DNA of 10,809 nucleotides from Candidatus Peribacteraceae bacterium (lineage in GTDB: Bacteria > Patescibacteriota > Gracilibacteria > Peribacterales > Peribacteraceae), in assembly GCA_013140485.1 (NCBI GenBank), contig JABFSS010000113.1, positions 1 to 10,809 of the forward strand, given 5' to 3'. The notes under the pieces were generated by a model. The model was not told where the DNA came from. It saw nothing but the letters and a program-made list of their open reading frames with translations, and ran no database searches. Both the position numbers and the translations under genes were made by a program. This document shows positions 1-6,499 of this stretch, in pieces (position 1 is the stretch's first letter; every line of letters begins with the position of its first letter).

Positions 1-129
1 TGCCCGTTCTGAGCGACGCTGCCGAGCCGGAGATGCTGGATAATAACGATGCCACGGAGCCGCATTGTACAACCGCTGCGGCTGGCCGCAATAAAAAGAC
101 TCCTGGATGGCTGTTGTACACTGCACGAA
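1..129. other. Unassigned sequence at the left edge
   Basis: No gene can be assigned here with confidence. The frame of the downstream glycosyltransferase has a TGA at 10-12. A minus-strand frame beginning with ATG near position 68 (MRLRGIVIIQ...) stays open to the left edge and could be the start of a divergent gene, but only about 20 codons are visible. A plus-strand frame is also open from position 3 to 248, mostly as a shadow of the next gene. A small hairpin (TGCGG/CCGCA, 77-90) has no T-tract. The hexamer GATAAT at 39-44 resembles a -10 element, but I see no convincing -35. Confidence 0.3.
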
Positions 130-1353
130 ATGATTTCTGTTTTGAAAGGAAACACGACGGCTTGGATCGGCATTGTTCTTGCGGTTGCAGTTCTTCTTTT
201 GCTTGGCCATGTCGCCAGGCCGGTGGTGTACTTGAGCAACGACGTTGATTTGTACCAGAAGATCGCCGAAAACGCATGGACCGGCTCCGACATGCTGAAG
301 AGCGAGTACCCGCCGCTTGCGACAGCGCTCTTTGCGATGGTCGATCCGCCGGCGTTTCCCCCGCCGTTCCCGGATGTGTGGAGAGCATTCATTCTTCTGG
401 CTTCGATCGGAGCAGCAGTGTGGGCAGCCGTACGATTTTCCGCACGCGATGCGCTTGGAATTCTCCTCTCGATAAGTGCAACCATGCTCCTCCTCGGATT
501 CGACGTGACCTGGGGCCGGTACGACATTCTGGTGGGCATTCTTCTGCTGATGACCTGGCTGGCGCACAGACATGAAAAATATGCCGCAAGCGGGCTGTTG
601 TTGATGATTGCCGCAGCGTTGAAACTTGTTCCATTCGCCCTGTTCCCTCTTCTTTTTCTGGCGACTCCCAACAAGTCGCGCAGGAGTCTCGTATGGGGAA
701 CGCTGGGAGGAGTCACATTCGCCACGGCGCTGCCCTTTCTCATTCTTGGAACCGTCGGAACGATTGAGAACATTCTCTATATGAGCGTCTATCACTCCAG
801 CCGGGGCGTGCAGCTGGAATCCACCTGGTCGGGTCTCACGATTTTCACCGAAATGCTGCACGGAGACAAAGCGACGATGCTCTTCGCAAACGGCGTGCAC
901 GAAAATATCGAAGTCCCTAAGTTCATCCACTTCCTGAGCATCGTGCTCGTCGTAGCCGGACTTGCGGGAGTGTATTGGCAAACGGCACGAAAGCGATCCG
1001 GCGATCTCGCGCTGCCGTTTCTTGCCGCTCTCTCGTGGCTCATTGCCGTCAGCACCGTTCTCTCACCGCAGTACGCCGTGTGGATTCTTCCGTTGATACT
1101 TTTTTGGAGCGTCGAACGCCTGTTCGAGAAGAAACAGAAGAACCGATGCATGGTCATCTGCATTCTGGCCATCGGCTGCGCGATCGCCTTGTTGACGCAC
1201 TGGTTGTATCCCAACCGGTACGAGGCGCTTCTTGATCAAAAGCATATTTTCCCCGTACTCGTCCTGAATCTTCGTAATGCGTTATTTTTCGCGCTGACGG
1301 GAATCTGTTACTTTGCAAGCACGTCTAAATCGCGCAGCACTTCTGCCGGATGA
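130..1353 (+). CDS. GT87-like (DUF2029/GT-C) polytopic membrane glycosyltransferase
   Basis: This is probably a GT-C fold glycosyltransferase that moves a sugar from a polyprenyl-phosphate donor onto a cell-envelope acceptor; donor and acceptor are unknown. The protein is 407 residues with about nine or ten hydrophobic helices. After the first helix comes a loop with an acidic DVD motif (residues 38-40), where GT-C enzymes carry their catalytic acid, followed by YPPL (60-63). Further features typical of GT87 are an ALKLVPF segment inside the helices and a late SPQYAVWILPL segment. I chose the ATG at 130, which places a short basic N-terminus before the first helix. An in-frame ATG at 49 would add 27 Arg/Leu-rich residues. 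Neither start has a Shine-Dalgarno, but TACACT (117-122) ends 7 nt before the ATG at 130. The 3' end overlaps the convergent bcp gene by 46 nt. The family call is good; the exact substrate is not knowable from sequence. Confidence 0.8.
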   Translation: MISVLKGNTTAWIGIVLAVAVLLLLGHVARPVVYLSNDVDLYQKIAENAWTGSDMLKSEYPPLATALFAMVDPPAFPPPFPDVWRAFILLASIGAAVWAAVRFSARDALGILLSISATMLLLGFDVTWGRYDILVGILLLMTWLAHRHEKYAASGLLLMIAAALKLVPFALFPLLFLATPNKSRRSLVWGTLGGVTFATALPFLILGTVGTIENILYMSVYHSSRGVQLESTWSGLTIFTEMLHGDKATMLFANGVHENIEVPKFIHFLSIVLVVAGLAGVYWQTARKRSGDLALPFLAALSWLIAVSTVLSPQYAVWILPLILFWSVERLFEKKQKNRCMVICILAIGCAIALLTHWLYPNRYEALLDQKHIFPVLVLNLRNALFFALTGICYFASTSKSRSTSAG

Positions 1354-1775
1354 TCTTCGACCTTCACTTTTTCATACACTTTAGCGATCTTCCCGTCCGG
1401 AGCGATCAAATAGGAGATTCGCAAGATGCCCATGTAATTCTTTCCCATGAATGACTTTTCTCCCCACGCGCCGTACGCTTCGATCATCGTCTTGTCCGCA
1501 TCGGAGAGCAGCGGGAACGAGAGGGAAAACTTCTGAGCAAATTTCGCGTGCTTCTCGACGGAATCGGCACTGACACCGAAAATCACGACATCGTGCTTTT
1601 TGAGCTTCACCATCTCGTCTTGAAACCCGCAGGCTTCCGTCGTGCAGCCGGGAGTGTCGTCTTTGGGATAAAAGTAGATCAGGACCCAGCGACCCTTCTC
1701 CTCACTCAGTGAATGGACCGTTCCGTCTTGGTCGGGAAGAGTGAAATTCGGCGCGGGTGTTCCAACGGTGAGCAT
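1308..1775 (-). CDS. bcp: Thiol peroxidase, Bcp/PrxQ-type peroxiredoxin
   Basis: This cytoplasmic peroxiredoxin reduces hydrogen peroxide and organic hydroperoxides, with thioredoxin or a similar thiol donor. It has 155 residues, close to the 156 of the E. coli protein. It opens with the family start GTPAPNFTLPDQDG. The active site reads YPKDDTPGCTTEACGF: Cys44 is the peroxidatic cysteine and Cys49, five residues on, is the resolving cysteine of an atypical 2-Cys (PrxQ) enzyme. The downstream WGEKSFMGKNYMGI and ISYLIAPDGKI segments are also characteristic. The ATG at 1775 matches the family N-terminus. It has no Shine-Dalgarno, and -10-like sequences (TAGTAT or TATATC on the minus strand) end 6-9 nt before it, suggesting a leaderless mRNA. 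Its 3' end overlaps the glycosyltransferase gene, and it diverges from the lipoprotein hydrolase gene. Confidence 0.96.
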   Translation of the reverse strand: MLTVGTPAPNFTLPDQDGTVHSLSEEKGRWVLIYFYPKDDTPGCTTEACGFQDEMVKLKKHDVVIFGVSADSVEKHAKFAQKFSLSFPLLSDADKTMIEAYGAWGEKSFMGKNYMGILRISYLIAPDGKIAKVYEKVKVEDHPAEVLRDLDVLAK

Positions 1776-1807
1776 GTGGGAGATATACTACAAGCCGTAG
1801 CAACTCT
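1776..1807. promoter_or_regulatory. Compact divergent promoter region between bcp and the SGNH lipoprotein gene
   Basis: Only 32 bp separate the two divergent start codons. On the plus strand, TATACT (1784-1789) matches five of six positions of TATAAT and would start transcription about 11 nt before the ATG at 1808. On the minus strand, the same bases read TAGTATATCT, a weaker -10 that would give a leaderless bcp transcript. No good -35 is visible for either; any plus-strand -35 would lie inside bcp. The overlapping -10 elements suggest the two promoters compete for polymerase. This is inferred from sequence alone. Confidence 0.45.
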
Positions 1808-2503
1808 ATGCGCCAATTTCTTTTCCTTCTTCTCGTTCCCTCTCTGCTTGCGGGATGCACTCAGCCCATGACGACTTCTCTGCCATCGTTGGCCCCAGGA
1901 ACTATCCGCTTTCTGCCCATCGGCGATTCGTACACGATCGGCCAAGGGATCGACCCGAAAGAAATTTGGCCGGTTCTGCTCACCGAACGACTAAAGGAAG
2001 CCGGTATCAACATCGAATTGATCGGGAATCCCGCACGTACAGGCTGGACCACGCAGGATGCCATCAAGAAGGAATTGCCAATATTTGAATCTGAACGACC
2101 GACATTCTCCACTCTGCTCATCGGCGTGAACGATTGGGTTCAGGGAGTTGATGCAGGGATGTTTCGGGAGCGACTGTCTTTTTTGCTCGACCGGATGCAG
2201 GCGACGTTGCCGCCAAACCGCCTGATCGTGATCACGATCCCCGACTTCAGCGTGACGCCTGCCGGGAGTTCATTCGGCGATCCGTCGGAAAACGCCGAGG
2301 GAATCCGTTCGTTTAACCAGATTATCCAAGAAGAAGCGATAAAGCGCAGCCTGCCGGTCGTCGATCTCTTCACACTCAGCCAGGCGATGGGAACAGACTC
2401 CTCACTGGTTGCCGATGACGGGCTCCATCCGTCGGCGAAAGAGCACCTGCTGTGGCTGGAGCAGATATTGCCGGTAGCTCTGAAGACTCTGGCACAGAGA
2501 TAA
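1808..2503 (+). CDS. SGNH/GDSL-family hydrolase, predicted lipoprotein
   Basis: This is a predicted secreted, lipid-anchored esterase of the SGNH superfamily. The 231-residue protein starts with a short lipoprotein signal: a hydrophobic run then the lipobox LLAG-Cys17, so Cys17 would be lipidated. The catalytic blocks follow in order: block I GDSYTIGQG with nucleophile Ser41, block II with Gly73/Asn74 (IGNPARTG), block III GVND (106-109) giving the oxyanion Asn108, and block V DGLHPS with Asp204 and His207. All four signature residues are intact, so it should be active. Family members act on lipids, acylated polysaccharides or peptidoglycan O-acetyl groups; nothing here picks one. There is no Shine-Dalgarno; a -10-like TATACT lies 18 nt upstream. 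The next plus-strand feature is tRNA-Pro, 162 nt downstream. Confidence 0.9.
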   Translation: MRQFLFLLLVPSLLAGCTQPMTTSLPSLAPGTIRFLPIGDSYTIGQGIDPKEIWPVLLTERLKEAGINIELIGNPARTGWTTQDAIKKELPIFESERPTFSTLLIGVNDWVQGVDAGMFRERLSFLLDRMQATLPPNRLIVITIPDFSVTPAGSSFGDPSENAEGIRSFNQIIQEEAIKRSLPVVDLFTLSQAMGTDSSLVADDGLHPSAKEHLLWLEQILPVALKTLAQR

Positions 2504-2523
2504 ATCTGCTATCCTCTCGTCAG

Positions 2524-2590
2524 TCTCGGGACCCTTCGCTCTCTCAGGGCAGGCTCCCCTCAGTTGGGTCGAGGATCGCTTGCGATCCGA
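2524..2590. repeat. Dispersed-repeat-like extragenic sequence with hairpins
   Basis: The spacer between the hydrolase gene and tRNA-Pro (2504-2665) has no credible gene. Its left half contains GACCC...GGGTC arms (2530-2570), a core CCCTTCGCTCTCTCAGGGCA, and a perfect GGATCGC-TT-GCGATCC hairpin (2573-2588). The core resembles, from memory, the short GC-rich extragenic repeats of the CCCTTCGAC...CTCAGGGCAGGCT kind seen in many environmental bacterial genomes. A second copy is not present in this window, so repeat status is unproven. Further right, GCGCC-T-GGCGC (2605-2615) next to seven A residues would read as a weak intrinsic terminator on the minus strand. Confidence 0.35.
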
Positions 2591-2665
2591 GCAAATCAAA
2601 AAAAGCGCCTGGCGCAAAACTCCATGCTGCTATTCTTTTCGCAACTGGTATTCTCTTAATATTCT

Positions 2666-2742
2666 CGGGACGTAGCTCAGTTGGCTAGAGCGCCTGGTTT
2701 GGGACCAGGAGGCCGTGGGTTCAAGTCCCCCCGTCCCGACCA
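2666..2742 (+). tRNA. tRNA-Pro (anticodon TGG)
   Basis: A 77-nt cloverleaf with encoded CCA. Acceptor arms CGGGACG (2666-2672) and CGTCCCG (2732-2738) pair perfectly, with discriminator A2739 and CCA at 2740-2742. The D-stem is GCTC/GAGC (2675-2678, 2688-2691). The anticodon stem CCTGG/CCAGG encloses the loop TTTGGGA, giving anticodon TGG at 2700-2702, which reads CCN proline codons. The T-loop is TTCAAGT. The first pair C1-G72 is the bacterial tRNA-Pro identity feature. One oddity is a T-C mismatch in the T-stem (2716 with 2730). The AT-rich gene begins 17 nt after the CCA. Confidence 0.96.
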
Positions 2743-2759
2743 AATATTATCTTTCAATT

Positions 2760-3416
2760 ATGATTGGATTCAAAAAACTTTTGGATGGGCGGAAGAAGCA
2801 AGAAAACCTAAGAATTGCTTTGTCAGACCCTAGTTTGAATGTCCAACAATTATTAGAGAACCGAGAGAAGAATTTTCGGCAAAATGAAAAATATTATTTG
2901 CTAAATATTGCTGACTCAGACAAATATTTGCTAACAATTACATCAGCGGCAATTGGCTTGCTATTAGCATTTATTAAAGATCAAGGGACAAGCACAATTT
3001 TTAAGCAAATCGGAGCTGTTTCTATCGTTGAATTAAGCCTTTCTTTAATTTTTTTGGTTGGCTCTTCATTAGTAGCTGTTAGAGCAACTCAAATGAGGCG
3101 AATGCAACAACTCTTACTTGATTTGAAGGAAAGCATAAAAGAAACAAGCCATACAGAAAGGATTAGTCAAAGTGACCTTAAGTATGAAATAGAAAAATAT
3201 CAGACTCAATATACAAAAAAGATGAACAAGTCAGAAAGTCACCGGCTGCTTGCCATATCCTTCTTTCTGGGTGGAATTATCGCAACTATCACATTCGTAT
3301 CCCTTAATCTTTTCAAAGCAATCGGGGTCGATATTCCTGAAACTACAATTTTATCAACAATTTCATTTATAATAATTTTTGTTATTCCATTTTTTTCAAT
3401 GTTTTGGTTTTCCTAA
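2760..3416 (+). CDS. AT-rich orphan gene, predicted four-helix membrane protein
   Basis: I do not recognise this 218-residue protein. Visible architecture: a basic cytoplasmic N-terminal region (1-56), a helical pair (about 57-72 and 84-107), a charged, probably coiled helical middle (108-162, rich in Lys, Glu and Gln), and a second helical pair (about 163-185 and 196-217) ending at the C-terminus. Base composition is far lower in GC than its neighbours: hand counts of several 60-nt lines give roughly 20-40% GC, with runs of A and T and AT-ending codons. It lies exactly between tRNA-Pro and the YhhQ gene, suggesting acquisition by transfer. I took the ATG at 2760; a longer GTG start at 2715 would lie inside the tRNA. 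TATTAT (2745-2750) ends 9 nt before the ATG and could be a -10. There is no Shine-Dalgarno. Function unknown. Confidence 0.72.
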   Translation: MIGFKKLLDGRKKQENLRIALSDPSLNVQQLLENREKNFRQNEKYYLLNIADSDKYLLTITSAAIGLLLAFIKDQGTSTIFKQIGAVSIVELSLSLIFLVGSSLVAVRATQMRRMQQLLLDLKESIKETSHTERISQSDLKYEIEKYQTQYTKKMNKSESHRLLAISFFLGGIIATITFVSLNLFKAIGVDIPETTILSTISFIIIFVIPFFSMFWFS

Positions 3417-3422
3417 AGCCTT

Positions 3423-4145
3423 ATGAGCACTCATTACAAATACCTCGATCTTGTGATGGCCGCGTTCGTCACGGTTCTTCTGATCAGCAACATCGCCTCA
3501 TCTGCGAAGATCGTCGACTGGGGATTCAGCATCAGCGGATTGCCGCTCGCTTTTGATGCAGGGACGCTGATGTTTCCGCTCAGTTACATCTTCGGCGATA
3601 TCCTGACCGAAGTGTACGGCTTCCGGAAAAGCCGTCGCGTGATCTGGGTCGGCTTTGCAGCGTCTGCCGCGATGAGTGCGAGCTTCTGGGTGGTGCAGAA
3701 CTTGCCCGGTGAAGCGCAGTGGCAGGGGTACGCGGGCGATGCCGCGTACGGAGCGATTCTGGGTGGCGTGAGCAGCGGAGGCATCATCGTTGCGAGTTTG
3801 GTTGCGTATTTCCTGGGTGAGTTCAGCAACTCGTACGTGCTCGCAAAGATGAAGGTGGCGATGGAGGGCAAAATGCTCTGGATGCGCACCATCGGATCGA
3901 CGCTGATTGGCGAAGCCATCGACACCAGCGGCTTCATCCTGATCGCGACGCTCTTCGGAGTGTTTCCATGGGAAATCTTCTGGACGCTGGTCGTGACCAA
4001 CTACGTCTTTAAAGTCGCCGTCGAAGTCATCTTGACACCCGTGACGTACGGCATCGTCGGCTTCCTGAAACGTTCGGAGCAGGAGGATTACTACGACCGG
4101 AAAACAAACTTTAATCCGTTTGCCCTGAACGAACCGAGAGCATAA
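3423..4145 (+). CDS. yhhQ: Queuosine precursor transporter, YhhQ/VUT family
   Basis: This inner-membrane protein of the COG1738/VUT family probably imports 7-deazaguanine precursors (preQ0/preQ1) for queuosine in tRNA, as shown for E. coli YhhQ. It has 240 residues with about six helices. Family motifs are all present: FPLSYIFGDILTEVYGFRKS (51-70), GEFSNSYVLAKMK (132-144), RTIGSTLIGEAIDT (155-168) and NYVFKVAVEVILTP (193-206). The ATG follows the stop of the AT-rich gene by 6 nt, where composition switches abruptly back to GC-rich. There is no Shine-Dalgarno. A lineage with such a transporter may salvage queuosine precursors instead of making them; no queuosine enzymes are in the window to confirm this. 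Confidence 0.93.
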   Translation: MSTHYKYLDLVMAAFVTVLLISNIASSAKIVDWGFSISGLPLAFDAGTLMFPLSYIFGDILTEVYGFRKSRRVIWVGFAASAAMSASFWVVQNLPGEAQWQGYAGDAAYGAILGGVSSGGIIVASLVAYFLGEFSNSYVLAKMKVAMEGKMLWMRTIGSTLIGEAIDTSGFILIATLFGVFPWEIFWTLVVTNYVFKVAVEVILTPVTYGIVGFLKRSEQEDYYDRKTNFNPFALNEPRA

Positions 4146-4154
4146 TTACGCCAC

Positions 4155-4185
4155 TAGACAATTCTATGTAAATGTGTAATATACT
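4155..4185 (+). promoter_or_regulatory. Predicted sigma-70-type promoter of the 4242 gene
   Basis: TAGACA (4155-4160) matches five of six -35 positions. It is followed 16 nt later by TAATAT (4177-4182, four of six matches to TATAAT) and the overlapping TATACT (4180-4185, five of six, but at 19-nt spacing). The predicted start, about 4189-4192, falls at the first bases of the adjoining palindrome. The leader would be about 50 nt. Confidence 0.5.
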
Positions 4186-4190
4186 GCATA

Positions 4191-4209
4191 CACGCAGACG
4201 GTCTGCGTG
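4191..4209. promoter_or_regulatory. Perfect 9-bp inverted repeat at the predicted transcription start
   Basis: CACGCAGAC-G-GTCTGCGTG is a perfect palindrome with a single central base. It sits directly after the predicted -10 of the 4242 gene. That position suits either a repressor operator covering the start site or a 5'-terminal mRNA hairpin (CACGCAG, loop ACGGT, CTGCGTG) protecting the transcript. There is no T-tract behind it, so it is unlikely to be a terminator for yhhQ. Confidence 0.55.
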
Positions 4210-4241
4210 GTTCGTGCACCTGATCTTTGGGAGAGCAAAAA

Positions 4242-4598
4242 ATGCTCACGCTTCTTCGGCTCCTGTTCGTGCCGGTAGACTGCAAGTACAAACGGCAGTC
4301 ATTGTCTTTAGGAGTGTTGATTGGCTTCCTCCTTAGTCTGTTGGGCGCGGTGATACTGGTTCATGCTGAACCAACCACACCGCTTATCCCCATTTTTCTA
4401 ATCATTACATTTTCATTTGTCGGATTAATGATTAGCAAAAAATGGGGGGATAGCGTCGACCTAGGCATTTTGGCAGACGAACCCGATGCGTTCGAAGCCA
4501 ATGACAGCCACAACCGGAAAGCACAATGGCTGCTATTCGGTGCAATGCACCTGACGTTCATCGGCATTGCAATGCTTGCGTTACTTGCTTTTGAGTAA
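4242..4598 (+). CDS. Small orphan membrane protein (three predicted helices)
   Basis: I do not recognise this 118-residue protein. It has a cytoplasmic-looking N-terminus with Cys and Lys/Arg residues (VDCKYKRQ, 12-19), two hydrophobic helices (about 22-41 and 47-64), an acidic soluble stretch (65-93) and a C-terminal helix (about 95-117). The start is well supported: ATG at 4242 has a strong Shine-Dalgarno GGGAG at 4229-4233 with 8-nt spacing, unlike most genes in the window. A TTG at 4227 would add five residues but overlaps the ribosome site. It has its own promoter, a palindrome and a terminator hairpin, so it is a well-delimited single-gene unit. Function unknown. Confidence 0.75.
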   Translation: MLTLLRLLFVPVDCKYKRQSLSLGVLIGFLLSLLGAVILVHAEPTTPLIPIFLIITFSFVGLMISKKWGDSVDLGILADEPDAFEANDSHNRKAQWLLFGAMHLTFIGIAMLALLAFE

Positions 4599-4619
4599 GC
4601 GCTCCCTGAATTGTGCACT

Positions 4620-4650
4620 GCACCCCCTCGCGAACTTCGCGAGGGGGTGC
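4620..4650. terminator. Strong hairpin between convergent genes, likely bidirectional terminator
   Basis: Two perfectly complementary 15-nt arms, 4620-4634 and 4636-4650, flank a single central C. The stem is very GC-rich (GCACCCCCTCGCGAA on the left). It lies 21 nt after the stop of the plus-strand membrane protein gene and 26 nt after the stop of the minus-strand DUF4383 gene. The T-tract is poor on both sides: TTCTAATC follows on the plus strand. Termination efficiency is therefore uncertain, though position and stem strength support the role. Confidence 0.75.
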
Positions 4651-4676
4651 TTCTAATCACAAAAATTTAAAACCAG

Positions 4677-5027
4677 TCAGGACTTGCTTCCAAATCCGAC
4701 GACCAAGCACGCCGCGCCGATGACGGCGTGGAGAATGTTATCCGCGTCGTTGACTGGGAAGATGCCGAGAACCGTCGTGCCCTGCATGTAGCCGATCAGG
4801 GCGACTGCAGCGTAGACGAGTCCGAAGATGATCAAGTACAAACGGGCCATCGCATGATTGCCTCCGACGACGAGCGCGACGACACCCGAGGCGAGGTGAA
4901 TGACGTTGTGGATCGTATCCACTTCAAAAATGCCGAGCAGCGGACTCGACATGAAGAATCCGAGGACTCCGATAAGAACAAAGACAACGCCGAGAATGCG
5001 GGTAAGAGGAGAAACGAGTGCGCCCAT
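4677..5027 (-). CDS. DUF4383-family membrane protein
   Basis: A 116-residue protein of four predicted helices, built as two similar halves. Each half has a helix, then LGIF-x-V, then a buried N-x-x-H motif (HNVIHLASG at 40-48; DNILHAVIG at 96-104), then a VVG-ended helix. This LGIF...N..H signature marks DUF4383, a family of unknown role best known in actinobacteria. The two segments 31-55 and 87-111 share about 12 of 25 residues, a period of 56 residues. The ATG at 5027 precedes a short basic N-terminus and has no Shine-Dalgarno. The gene diverges from rarA and converges on the 4620-4650 hairpin. The paired polar Asn/His residues inside the membrane may bind a small ligand or metal; that is a guess. 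Confidence 0.8.
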   Translation of the reverse strand: MGALVSPLTRILGVVFVLIGVLGFFMSSPLLGIFEVDTIHNVIHLASGVVALVVGGNHAMARLYLIIFGLVYAAVALIGYMQGTTVLGIFPVNDADNILHAVIGAACLVVGFGSKS

Positions 5028-5152
5028 AAGATTGGAAGGGGGAAGGAGATTTGCTCACACGCTAGCAAAAGAAACTGCCGCTTCATTCAAAATTGAAAAA
5101 GCTGCAACAGAATCTGTACAGCACGGCAATAGCGGTTCAGAGTAAGACCATC

Positions 5153-6499
5153 ATGGCGAAGCCCACTGCCGAAGTACCGACGTCCGCTCCACTTGCCTAT
5201 CGCTTACGCCCGAGGACTCTCGACGAATTCGTCGGGCAGAACGACATCGTAGGACCCGGAACGACGCTTCGTACAGCCATAGAAAAAGATGAGCTGCGCT
5301 CCGCGATTCTCTCAGGACCTCCCGGCACGGGCAAAACGACGCTGGCCCACGTGATCGCCAACGTCACCGAAGCACAGTTCGTACAGGTCAACGCCGTCAC
5401 GAGCGGCGTGAAAGAGTTGAAAGCAATCTGCGCGGAGGCGGAAAAAATGCTCACGAACCTCAAACAGCGGACCGTGCTCTTTGTGGATGAAATTCACCGG
5501 TTCAATCGTGGCCAGCAGGACGCACTGCTCCCGTCGGTGGAGAACGGCAGCGTGATCCTCATCGGAGCGACCACGCAGAATCCGTATTTTGACGTGAATG
5601 CGGCGTTGATCTCGCGTTCGCAGGTCGTTCTGCTGAAGCCACTCTCGATTGAAGATCTAACGACCATCCTGAAACGGGCATTGGAAGATGAACGGGGTTT
5701 CGACGGTAAACTGAAAGTTGATGACGCGGTGCTGGAGCGCATCGCTCATATCGCGAATGGAGACGCACGCATCGCACTCAACACGCTAGAACTGACGGCG
5801 ATGACCGCTGGCAAGAAAATTACGCTCGCGAATGCAGAGAAGATCCTGCGGCAGAAATCCCTCCGGTACGATAAATCCGGCGAAGACCACTACAACGTCA
5901 TCTCGGCGTTCATCAAATCCATGAGAGGGTCTGACCCCGATGCCGCTCTCCTCTGGATGTTCCGCATACTGGAAAGTGGCGAGGACCCCCGTTTTCTCTT
6001 CCGGCGCATGGCAATCTTCGCGAGCGAAGACGTCGGAAATGCCGACCCGCGCGCGCTCCAATTCGTCATCTCCGCGTGGCAGGCATTTGAACTCGTCGGA
6101 CTGCCCGAAGGCGAATTCTTCCTCGCCCACGCGTGTGTGTACGTCAGCCAGGCACCCAAGAGCAACGCCATCACGCGCGCAATGGGAGCATCGAAGAAAG
6201 CGATTCATGAATCCCCCACTCTTGAAGTCCCGAATCATTTACGCAACGCGCCGGTGAAGGGAATGAAACAGCAAGGCTACGGTGTCGACTACCAGTATCC
6301 GCACAATCATCCTGGAGCTGTCGTAGCGGCGAATTATTTCCCGATTGGCATGCAACACCAGAACTTCTACGAGCCGAGTGATCGGGGGTTTGAGGCGGAG
6401 GTACGAGATAGACTCAGGGCTGCCAAAGCGAAAATTCGAGACTCAGGAGACGTGATGGTCGCGACTACTCAGGAAGACGAGGGCTCCGTGGGACGATAA
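5153..6499 (+). CDS. rarA: Replication-associated recombination AAA+ ATPase RarA (MgsA)
   Basis: RarA/MgsA is a clamp-loader-like AAA+ ATPase that acts at stalled replication forks and interacts with SSB. The protein (448 residues) opens with PLAYRLRPRTLDEFVGQ. It has Walker A GPPGTGKTT (55-63), Walker B VLFVDEIH with D112/E113, sensor 1 GATTQNP (138-144) and the arginine finger in ISR (Arg155). The C-terminal family region is present: YDKSGEDHYNVISAFIKSMR, then RRMAIFASEDVGNADPRAL and KGMKQQGYGVDYQYPH. Length is normal for the family. I chose the ATG at 5153 because homologues begin shortly before PLAYR; an in-frame TTG at 5093 would add 20 atypical residues. No strong Shine-Dalgarno is seen. 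The last 35 nt overlap the convergent sigma-factor gene. Confidence 0.97.
   Translation: MAKPTAEVPTSAPLAYRLRPRTLDEFVGQNDIVGPGTTLRTAIEKDELRSAILSGPPGTGKTTLAHVIANVTEAQFVQVNAVTSGVKELKAICAEAEKMLTNLKQRTVLFVDEIHRFNRGQQDALLPSVENGSVILIGATTQNPYFDVNAALISRSQVVLLKPLSIEDLTTILKRALEDERGFDGKLKVDDAVLERIAHIANGDARIALNTLELTAMTAGKKITLANAEKILRQKSLRYDKSGEDHYNVISAFIKSMRGSDPDAALLWMFRILESGEDPRFLFRRMAIFASEDVGNADPRALQFVISAWQAFELVGLPEGEFFLAHACVYVSQAPKSNAITRAMGASKKAIHESPTLEVPNHLRNAPVKGMKQQGYGVDYQYPHNHPGAVVAANYFPIGMQHQNFYEPSDRGFEAEVRDRLRAAKAKIRDSGDVMVATTQEDEGSVGR

Noticed and set aside
2524..2600. Relic of a second tRNA, suggested by TCTCGGGAC and CTCAGTTGG shared with tRNA-Pro
   Set aside because: The spacing differs and no acceptor, anticodon or T-arm can be folded; two 9-nt matches could be chance.
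2402..2617. 71-codon minus-strand frame containing ERAKGPETDE
   Set aside because: It spans the hydrolase 3' end and the repeat-like spacer; such peptides commonly arise from translating extragenic repeats.
2715..2759. GTG start that would extend the AT-rich gene by 15 codons
   Set aside because: These codons lie in the T-arm and acceptor stem of tRNA-Pro; the ATG at 2760 is the sensible start.
2760..3416. Assignment of the AT-rich protein to SLATT-type defence effectors
   Set aside because: Only the general helix layout is reminiscent; no motif supports it, so it is left as unknown.
3395..3422. Right-hand attachment site of a tRNA-integrated island
   Set aside because: No copy of the tRNA 3' end or other direct repeat is present here, and there is no integrase gene.
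5093..5152. TTG start extending RarA by 20 residues
   Set aside because: The added residues do not match the family N-terminus; the ATG at 5153 lies at the expected distance before PLAYR.
5559..6257. Several overlapping frames inside rarA on both strands
   Set aside because: The RarA frame carries continuous conserved motifs; the others have none.
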